The translations under genes were made by a program, and so were the position numbers. A DNA stretch of 36,182 nt from Luteococcus sp052116585 (GTDB lineage Bacteria > Actinomycetota > Actinomycetes > Propionibacteriales > Propionibacteriaceae), in NCBI RefSeq assembly GCF_052116585.1, contig NZ_JBQKKT010000025.1:1-36182 (forward strand), written 5' to 3'. Position 1 is the first letter of the stretch; every line of letters starts with the position of its first letter. The notes under the pieces are model-generated. The model ran no database searches. It worked only from the letters and a program-made list of their open reading frames with translations, and was not told the DNA's origin. Of the stretch, positions 1-5,153 are shown one piece after another.

Positions 1-57
1 CCCGTCACACCCGTCCACCGCAGCCAAGAATGCTGCCTTCAACTCCTCAAATGACAC
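1..57 (-). CDS. Start of an unidentified gene running off the left edge
   Basis: A frame opens with GTG at 57 and stays open for 19 codons to the window edge, reading VSFEELKAAFLAAVDGCDG. The start abuts the 3' arm of a strong hairpin (58-98), and that arm carries the only Shine-Dalgarno-like bases (GAGGA). About two thirds of the third codon positions are G or C, clearly less than in the neighbouring genes, which hints at acquired DNA. The family cannot be named from 19 residues. An insertion-sequence transposase is one possibility; a chance open frame is another. Confidence 0.3.
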   Translation of the reverse strand, partial: MSFEELKAAFLAAVDGCDG

Positions 58-98
58 GGTCCTCGCAACTCCCAAAATCTCTGGGTGTTGCGAGGACC
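58..98. repeat. Perfect 12-bp inverted repeat forming a hairpin
   Basis: The arms are GGTCCTCGCAAC at 58-69 and its complement at 87-98. A second inner pair, CCCA at 71-74 and TGGG at 82-85, leaves a 7-base loop. Read on the minus strand it lies 97 bases past the ilvC stop and directly before a GTG frame. It could terminate ilvC transcription, although no U-tract follows, or it could hide the start of the next frame from read-through transcripts. Confidence 0.75.
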
Positions 99-123
99 GG
101 TCGAACCCGCCGTGCGGAAGGGG

Positions 124-176
124 CCTCGTGACTTCGACAAGCTCAGCCACCGGAGGGAGACGCAGCCACCGGAGGG
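124..176. repeat. REP-like palindrome plus a 14-bp direct repeat
   Basis: At 124-156 an imperfect palindrome pairs CCTC-GTG-CT with AG-CAC-GAGG around the core TCGACAAGCTC. The 14-base string CAGCCACCGGAGGG occurs at 144-157 and again at 163-176. From general knowledge, strings like TTCGACAAGCTCAGCCAC recur between genes in several actinobacterial genomes. Only one copy of the core was seen in this window. Confidence 0.45.
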
Positions 177-194
177 CGGCTCAGGCGGCGACGA

Positions 195-1223
195 TCAGCG
201 GTCGGCCTTGCCCTCGACGTAGTCCTCGTCGGTCTCCTTGATCCAGCTGAACATCTTGCGCAGCTCCTTGCCCGTGGCCTCGATCTGGTGGCCCTGCTCG
301 GTCTCGCGCATCTTCTTGAACTCGGGGGCGCCAGCATCCTGGTCCTCGATGAAGTTCTTGGCGAAGGTGCCGTTCTGGATGTCGGTGAGGATCGCCTTCA
401 TGCTCTCCTTGACGTGGCTGTCCACGACGCGGGGTCCCGAGACGTAGTCGCCGTACTCGGCGGTGTCGGAGATGCTCCAGCGCTGCTTGGAGATGCCACC
501 CTCGATCATCAGGTCGACGATCAGCTTCAGCTCGTGCAGGCACTCGAAGTAGGCCACCTCGGGCTGGTAGCCAGCCTCGACGAGGGTCTCGAAGCCAGCC
601 TGGACCAGGTGCGACATGCCGCCACACAGCACAGCCTGCTCACCGAACAGGTCGGTCTCGGTCTCCTCGGTGAAGGTGGTCTCGATGCCACCGGCACGCA
701 GGCCGCCAATGGCCTTGGCGTAGCTCAGCGCCAGGGGCCAGGCATTGCCCGAGGCATCCTTCTCGACGGCGACGATGACCGGAACACCGCGGCCGTCAGC
801 GTACTCACGACGCACGACGTGACCCGGGCCCTTGGGGGCGACCATGCACACGTCGACACCCTCCGGAGGGGTGATGTAGCCATAGCGGATGTTGAAGCCG
901 TGGGCGAAGAAGAGCGCGTCGCCCTCCTCCAGGTTGGGCTCGATCTCGGCCTTGTACAGGCCACGCTGCACCTGGTCGGGAGTCAGGATCATGATGACGT
1001 CGGCCTCTTCCACGGCCTCGGCCACGGTCAGGACGCGCAGGCCCTCGGCCTCCGCCTTGGCACGCGACTTGCTGCCCTCGGCCAGGCCGACGCGCACGTC
1101 AACACCGGAGTCGCGCAGGCTCAGGGCATGGGCGTGGCCCTGCGAGCCGTAGCCGATCACGGCAACGGTGCGGCCCTGGATGATCGAGAGGTCGGCGTCG
1201 TCGTCGTAGAACATCTTTGCCAT
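195..1223 (-). CDS. ilvC: Ketol-acid reductoisomerase
   Basis: Converts acetolactate or acetohydroxybutyrate to the dihydroxy acid with NADPH and Mg2+, the second common step of valine, leucine and isoleucine synthesis in the cytoplasm. The 342-residue product has the length of the short class I enzyme. The Rossmann motif GYGSQG lies near residue 25. The metal-binding helices include DLFGEQ and, further on, FECLHELKLIVDLMIEGG. The start is the ATG of MAKMFYDDDADLS, preceded by AAGGAG. An in-frame extension upstream does not resemble the family. It is the last gene of ilvBNC, 115 bases after ilvN, and is expected to be under the same attenuator. Confidence 0.97.
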   Translation of the reverse strand: MAKMFYDDDADLSIIQGRTVAVIGYGSQGHAHALSLRDSGVDVRVGLAEGSKSRAKAEAEGLRVLTVAEAVEEADVIMILTPDQVQRGLYKAEIEPNLEEGDALFFAHGFNIRYGYITPPEGVDVCMVAPKGPGHVVRREYADGRGVPVIVAVEKDASGNAWPLALSYAKAIGGLRAGGIETTFTEETETDLFGEQAVLCGGMSHLVQAGFETLVEAGYQPEVAYFECLHELKLIVDLMIEGGISKQRWSISDTAEYGDYVSGPRVVDSHVKESMKAILTDIQNGTFAKNFIEDQDAGAPEFKKMRETEQGHQIEATGKELRKMFSWIKETDEDYVEGKADR

Positions 1224-1338
1224 GTGAGTGGAACTCCTTGCTCGTTGTGGGAACACGCCGGGTTCGACGGTCTTGGGTCTGTGGGTCTTGCCTGGTTGTC
1301 GGGTTGGCAGTGCGGGGTTGACGACTGCCGCGGGCGGA

Positions 1339-1851
1339 TCAGCCCTGGGAACGGGTCTTGTCGGTGATGGTCCTGGCTCCGCGCCCGAGGGCCACCTGAC
1401 CGGACTGCACGAGTTCGATCACGCCATAGGGCTTGAGCATCTCCACCAACGCGTCCAGCTTCTCGCGGCTGCCAGTGGCTTCCACCGTAATGGACTCGGG
1501 CCCGACGTCGACGGCCTTCCCACGGAAGAGACTGACCGTGTCGATGATCTGGCTGCGATTGCCCAGGTCAGAACGCACCTTGACCAGAACGAGTTCCCGC
1601 TTGACGGCATTCTGTTCGAGCTCCACCACCTTGATGACCTCGACCAACTTGTTGAGCTGCTTGACCAGCTGCTCCAGAACCAGTTCGTCGTCCACCTGGG
1701 CGACGACTGTCATGCGCGAGAGCTTGTCGCTCTCAGTGGGGCCCACCGCCAGCGACTCGATGTTGAATCCGCGACGGCTGAACAGGGCCGCAATCCGGGC
1801 CAGGACGCCCGGGGCGTTCTCCACCAGAACGCTGAGTGTGTGAGTGCTCAC
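1339..1851 (-). CDS. ilvN: Acetolactate synthase small (regulatory) subunit
   Basis: Regulatory subunit of acetohydroxyacid synthase. It binds valine through ACT domains and activates the large subunit IlvB. The 170 residues are the usual length. The N-terminal ACT domain is clear in VLVENAPGVLARIAALFSRR and GFNIESLAVGPTE, and a second regulatory half follows. The GTG start overlaps the ilvB stop by four bases (GTGA, 1848-1851), so the two subunits are probably translationally coupled and made in fixed proportion. Confidence 0.96.
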   Translation of the reverse strand: MSTHTLSVLVENAPGVLARIAALFSRRGFNIESLAVGPTESDKLSRMTVVAQVDDELVLEQLVKQLNKLVEVIKVVELEQNAVKRELVLVKVRSDLGNRSQIIDTVSLFRGKAVDVGPESITVEATGSREKLDALVEMLKPYGVIELVQSGQVALGRGARTITDKTRSQG

Positions 1852-3596
1852 AGGATTTCCTCTTCCCAGTCGGGGGCCATGTCGCGGGCAATCTTGATGT
1901 CGTCATTGCTGGTGCCGGCGGCCACCATCGGCCACACCATGGCGTCCTTGTGCACGACGAACTCGACGACGACGGGGCCGTCATTGATGCTGAGCGCCTT
2001 CTTGATCACCTCGTCGACCTCCTCCGGGGTCTCGGCTCGCAGGCCGACGCAGCCCATCGCTTCGGCCAGCTTCGGGAAGTCCGGGATCCGCTCCGAGTTG
2101 AGATCGGTGTGCGAGTAGCGCTGGTCGAAGAAGAGTGTCTGCCACTGGCGGACCATGCCCAGCACGTTGTTGTTGATGACGGCGATCTTGATCGGGATGT
2201 CGTTCAGCGCGCACGTGACCAGCTCCTGGTTGGTCATCTGGAAGCAGCCGTCACCGTCGATGCCCCAGACCACGGCGTCGGGATTGCCGGCCTTGGCACC
2301 CATCGCCGCCGGCACGCAGTAGCCCATCGTTCCGGCGCCACCCGAGTTGAGCCACTTGCCGGGCAGCTCGTGCGGCAGGAAGTGGGCCGACCACATCTGG
2401 TGCTGGCCCACGCCCGCTGCATAGATCGCTTCGGGACCGGTGAGCTCCCCGATCCGCTTGATGACGTACTGCGGGCTCAGCTTGCCGCCGGTCTCCTCCT
2501 CCCAACCCAGCGGGTAGCGCCGCTTGAGCGAGGCGAGGTTCTTCTGCCACGGCGCCAGATCCTGCAGTTCGACCTTCTCGATCGCCTGGTTGAGCTCGCG
2601 CAGGAAGGCACGCGCATCGCCCACGACGGGCAGATCGGCGATCCGGTTCTTGCTGATCTCGGCGGGATCGATGTCTGCGTGGATGACCTTGGCGTGCGGC
2701 GCGAAGGTGTCCAGACGACCCGTGACACGATCGTCAAAACGCGTGCCGACCGCAATCAGCAGGTCGGACTGCTGGATGGCGCCAACGGCCGAAACGCTGC
2801 CGTGCATGCCGGGCATGCCCATGTGCAGTTCATGACTGTCGGGGAAGGCGCCGCGGGCCATCAGCGTGGTGACGACCGGGATGCCGGTCTTCTCCACGAG
2901 TTCGGCCAGTTCCCCTGCGGCGCGAGCCTTGATGACACCGCCACCGATGTAGAGCACCGGCTGCTTGGCCTCGGCGATCATCTTGGCGGCCTCGCGCACC
3001 TGACGGCTGTGCGGCTTCGTGTTGGGCTTGTAGCCCGGCAGGTTGATACCCGACGGCCACACGAAGGGTGCGGAACCAACCAGCGCGTCCTTGGCGATGT
3101 CCACCAGAACCGGTCCGGGGCGTCCGGTCTCGGCAATGTGGAAGGCCTCCTTGACCGCCCGCGGAATGTCCTCAGTGCGCGTGATCAGGAAGTTGTGCTT
3201 GCTGATTGGCATCGTGATGCCGCGAATGTCCGCCTCCTGGAAGGCGTCGGTGCCAATGTAGTTCGAGTTCACCTGCCCGGTGATCGCGACCATCGGAACC
3301 GAGTCCATGTAGGCGTCAGCGATGGGGGTGACCAGGTTGGTGGCACCCGGGCCCGACGTGGCGATGCAGACGCCGACGCGACCCGTCGAGACGGCATAGC
3401 CCTCGGCTGCATGCCCTGCACCCTGTTCATGCCGCACCAGGATGTGGCGGATCTTCGAGTCATAGAGGGCGTCGTAGGCGGGCATGATCGCGCCGCCCGG
3501 CAGACCGAAGATGACCTCTACACCCAGACGCTCGAGCGAGGCGACGAGCGCCTGCGCGCCGGTCATCATCGGAGCTGTTGAGTCTGCGGGTGCCAT
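1848..3596 (-). CDS. ilvB: Acetolactate synthase large (catalytic) subunit
   Basis: A thiamine-diphosphate enzyme that condenses two pyruvates, or pyruvate with 2-ketobutyrate, in the first step of branched-chain amino acid synthesis. The product has 582 residues. It shows the N-terminal ThDP half with EVIFGLPGGAIMPAYDAL and the catalytic Glu region RHEQGAGHAAEGYA, the central FAD/nucleotide domain, and the C-terminal ThDP motif GDGCFQMTNQEL near the end. The chosen ATG (MAPADSTAPMM) has AAGGGA six bases upstream. The frame is open further upstream, but that part overlaps the leader and terminator and is not protein-like. It is the first structural gene of the operon, controlled by the leader at 3719-3820. 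Confidence 0.97.
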   Translation of the reverse strand: MAPADSTAPMMTGAQALVASLERLGVEVIFGLPGGAIMPAYDALYDSKIRHILVRHEQGAGHAAEGYAVSTGRVGVCIATSGPGATNLVTPIADAYMDSVPMVAITGQVNSNYIGTDAFQEADIRGITMPISKHNFLITRTEDIPRAVKEAFHIAETGRPGPVLVDIAKDALVGSAPFVWPSGINLPGYKPNTKPHSRQVREAAKMIAEAKQPVLYIGGGVIKARAAGELAELVEKTGIPVVTTLMARGAFPDSHELHMGMPGMHGSVSAVGAIQQSDLLIAVGTRFDDRVTGRLDTFAPHAKVIHADIDPAEISKNRIADLPVVGDARAFLRELNQAIEKVELQDLAPWQKNLASLKRRYPLGWEEETGGKLSPQYVIKRIGELTGPEAIYAAGVGQHQMWSAHFLPHELPGKWLNSGGAGTMGYCVPAAMGAKAGNPDAVVWGIDGDGCFQMTNQELVTCALNDIPIKIAVINNNVLGMVRQWQTLFFDQRYSHTDLNSERIPDFPKLAEAMGCVGLRAETPEEVDEVIKKALSINDGPVVVEFVVHKDAMVWPMVAAGTSNDDIKIARDMAPDWEEEIL

Positions 3597-3718
3597 GGCA
3601 TTCCCTTCGTCGTCTGCGGTGGCGGAGCTCTTGCCCCACCGATGATTTCGCGTGTCATCCCACGAACTCGTCGCATCCCGCGGAGCGGACACTTCGAGAA
3701 CAGCCGAACACCTCGCCC

Positions 3719-3755
3719 AACAAAAAACCTCCGCTGCCCAGTGGGCACACGGAGG
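3719..3755 (-). terminator. Intrinsic terminator of the ilvB attenuator
   Basis: On the minus strand, CCTCCG at 3755-3750 pairs with CGGAGG at 3733-3728, with an inner TGCCC/GGGCA pairing, followed at once by six Ts (3727-3722). It lies between the leader peptide and ilvB. This is the textbook position of an attenuator that stops transcription when ribosomes do not stall in the leader. An earlier hairpin, GCGCT-GACCT paired with AGGTC-AGCGC (about 3757-3790), overlaps the leader stop codon and could serve as the 1:2 pause hairpin. Confidence 0.85.
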
Positions 3756-3784
3756 AAGCGCTTCGACCTGACCGACGTGAGGTC

Positions 3785-3820
3785 TCAGCGCCCGATGAGT
3801 ACGAGGATCTGGATGAACAT
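3785..3820 (-). CDS. ilvB leader peptide (attenuation)
   Basis: An 11-codon frame reading MFIQILVLIGR and a TGA stop. Seven of the eleven residues are Ile, Leu or Val, the end-products of the operon, with four in a row at the centre. It resembles the short ILV-rich leaders known before ilvB in other actinobacteria. It is followed by a hairpin that overlaps its stop and then by a true intrinsic terminator before ilvB. Scarcity of charged branched-chain tRNAs should stall the ribosome here and favour read-through. The Shine-Dalgarno sequence (GAGAG) is weak. It was too short for routine gene calling. Confidence 0.85.
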   Translation of the reverse strand: MFIQILVLIGR

Positions 3821-3861
3821 GCATCAACTCTCACCCAGCCGCCTCGCCCCGTCAACAATGC

Positions 3862-3875
3862 GAGACGCTTGTCTC
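3862..3875. promoter_or_regulatory. Palindrome GAGAC-N4-GTCTC upstream of the ilvB leader
   Basis: A perfect 5-bp inverted repeat separated by GCTT lies 42-55 bases upstream of the leader start codon, where the ilvB promoter should sit. A plausible but poor -10 (CATTGT, minus strand, 3860-3855) is next to it. It looks like an operator, so the operon may have transcription-factor control on top of attenuation. IclR-type regulators of leucine genes in actinobacteria are candidates, but I cannot assign the site to one. Confidence 0.45.
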
Positions 3876-3945
3876 AAATATCGAGATCGCCTTCCGGGAT
3901 CCGAACATCCCCAAGACGCGCCAGCAGAGCCCCCAGGCCACGCGG

Positions 3946-3970
3946 ATCTGGACAGACACGCATCTGGACA
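3946..3970. repeat. Short direct repeat ATCTGGACA, two copies
   Basis: The nine bases ATCTGGACA occur at 3946-3954 and 3962-3970, 16 bases apart, in the non-coding stretch between ilvB and the membrane protein gene at 4086. The rest of 3876-4085 shows no credible gene on either strand. The repeat may be part of a regulatory region or may be chance. Confidence 0.3.
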
Positions 3971-3976
3971 AAGAAC

Positions 3977-4008
3977 GGGCGTCAGCCGCCCAGAGGCAGC
4001 CGACGCCC
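3977..4008 (-). terminator. Probable terminator of the gene at 4086-4571
   Basis: A 14-bp stem with a four-base loop: GGGCGTC outer arms, then GCC and CC inner pairs. The two mismatches on the plus strand become G-T wobble pairs on the minus strand, so the transcript of the upstream minus-strand gene would form the fully paired version. A moderately T-rich GTTCTTTGTCC follows. It starts 77 bases past the stop at 4086. Confidence 0.6.
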
Positions 4009-4085
4009 TACGCGACGTCAGCCCGGCGCATCAGAAAGTACGACCCAGAAGGCTCGGATCGCACACCCACCGCCCAGGAGTGGGA

Positions 4086-4571
4086 TCAGGCGCGCACCAC
4101 GGATCCATTGTCATGGAGCTTGGCGATGTGGGTCAGAGCCCAACCCACCAGACCAAACAGGAGGCCAAGCCCCATCACCAGGGCGCTGATGCCATAGCTG
4201 ACGATGGAGGTGAACAGCGAGGCGCGCAGGAAGGAACCATTCATGGCGCTGGCGCGCGCCTTGGTCCACTTCTCCACCGCAGCGGTGTCACCCGCAGCCT
4301 CGGCCTTCTTGATCTCGGCACCCAGCTCGGCGTAGGTCTTGCCCTCGGCGCCGGCCAGGGCATGGGTCTTGATGATCTCGGCCTGACTCCAGGCGGTGAA
4401 GGGGCCAGCCACCTGCTTGCCGGCATTGGAGGCGGCGTCGGCCGGAACGGTGATGTTCTCGCTCTTGAGCTGGCTGGTCACGGTGCCCCAGGTGATGGCA
4501 CCGGCGACCAACATGATGATGCCGGCGACCATGGAGAGCAGACCGATGATATTGACGGGCTTGGCGTTCAT
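4086..4571 (-). CDS. Small membrane protein with two transmembrane helices
   Basis: 161 residues. A hydrophobic helix near residues 5-27 (IIGLLSMVAGIIMLVAGAIT), a polar Ala/Lys/Glu-rich middle of about 90 residues that probably lies outside the membrane, and a second long hydrophobic segment (SIVSYGISALVMGLGLLFGL) near the C-terminus. Proteins of this shape are common in actinobacteria and are often labelled aromatic ring-opening dioxygenase LigA. Nothing here supports that enzyme: there are no metal ligands and no soluble catalytic domain. The start is the ATG of MNAKPVNI with AGAGGA in front. The gene stands alone between two non-coding stretches and has its own hairpins before and after. 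The function is unknown. Confidence 0.85.
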   Translation of the reverse strand: MNAKPVNIIGLLSMVAGIIMLVAGAITWGTVTSQLKSENITVPADAASNAGKQVAGPFTAWSQAEIIKTHALAGAEGKTYAELGAEIKKAEAAGDTAAVEKWTKARASAMNGSFLRASLFTSIVSYGISALVMGLGLLFGLVGWALTHIAKLHDNGSVVRA

Positions 4572-4609
4572 GGGAAGTCCTCTGGTTGTGCACGGCAGCT
4601 GGATGCGCC

Positions 4610-4631
4610 GTTGAATGCTTTCGCATTCAAC
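4610..4631 (-). promoter_or_regulatory. Perfect 9-bp hairpin with GAAA loop in a 5' region
   Basis: On the minus strand, GTTGAATGC is followed by GAAA and by its exact complement GCATTCAAC, a very stable GNRA-loop stem located 38 bases upstream of the membrane-protein start. Another TTGAAT and a TTGAGA lie just upstream. It may be an mRNA 5' stability element, or the palindrome may be an operator near the promoter. Confidence 0.55.
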
Positions 4632-4697
4632 TCTCATCTAGTTCTCAATTCAACATCTTCCCTGTCGGGAAGGAGCGCTTCAGCCAATGCACAGCTC

Positions 4698-4715
4698 GCC
4701 TGTGACAGGCGTCAC
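4698..4715. repeat. Two overlapping inverted repeats after the HIT gene
   Basis: GCCTG-TGA-CAGGC (4698-4710) and GTGAC-AGGC-GTCAC (4702-4715) overlap and exclude each other. They lie 22 bases past the HIT gene stop (4737). A weak terminator or an operator is possible, and no T-run follows. Confidence 0.35.
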
Positions 4716-4736
4716 ACCGCAAGCCCACAAGCCCCG

Positions 4737-5132
4737 TCAGCCCAGGATCTGGGCCAGCACCTGGTCGGGATCCTCATCCACCTGCTTGCGGAAGAGTTCA
4801 CCAAGCCCCGGGTGCTCGCCATAGCGCGGCACCAGGTGCACGTGCAGGTGGAAGACCTCCTGGCCCGCCACCGGGCCAGCACTGGACAGCATGTTGATCC
4901 CGTCCGCGTCGAGCCGGTCCACCAACAGCCGCGCCACCCGGCTGACCGCCGGAGCGATCTCCTGCATCACCTCGGCATCCCCGGTGAGGTCGTCGACATG
5001 ACGCTTCGGAATCACCAGGGTGTGACCCTTGTGCCACGGGGCGATGTCGAGGAAGGCGTAGGCCACGTCGTCCTCGTAGACCTTGCGGCTGGGGACGTCA
5101 CCGGCAACGATGCTGCAGAACAGGCAATCCAT
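4737..5132 (-). CDS. HIT family nucleotide hydrolase or transferase
   Basis: 131 residues with the N-terminal CLFCSIVAGDVPSRKVYED, a zinc-binding-like Cys pair (CLFC), and the histidine triad HLHVHLVPR near residue 96. The central His of the triad is the nucleophile in this superfamily, which cleaves or transfers nucleoside phosphates such as AMP-lysine or Ap4A. The length matches the Hint/YcfF-type branch. It begins 21 bases after the stop of the D-lactate dehydrogenase-type gene and is probably cotranscribed with it. The substrate cannot be told from the sequence. Confidence 0.93.
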   Translation of the reverse strand: MDCLFCSIVAGDVPSRKVYEDDVAYAFLDIAPWHKGHTLVIPKRHVDDLTGDAEVMQEIAPAVSRVARLLVDRLDADGINMLSSAGPVAGQEVFHLHVHLVPRYGEHPGLGELFRKQVDEDPDQVLAQILG

Positions 5133-5153
5133 GGCCCCATCCTAGGCCCGCGA

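Noticed and set aside
1358..1366. TTGTCGGTG, the upstream half of the PafBC-dependent damage promoter motif; also present at 34081.
   Set aside because: Neither copy is followed at eight bases by a TANNNT -10 box, and both lie inside genes on the opposite strand.
1836..3581. A 581-codon plus-strand frame opposite ilvB.
   Set aside because: It is the mirror of the ilvB codon pattern, Arg/His/Asp/Gly-rich without any motif.
3597..3827. An N-terminal extension of IlvB starting MMHVHPDP.
   Set aside because: It runs through the attenuator terminator and leader in another frame, does not resemble IlvB, and a good ribosome site precedes the ATG at 3596.
4086..4571. LigA-type aromatic ring-opening dioxygenase label for the small membrane protein.
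   Set aside because: The sequence has two transmembrane helices and no metal ligands or catalytic fold of that enzyme.
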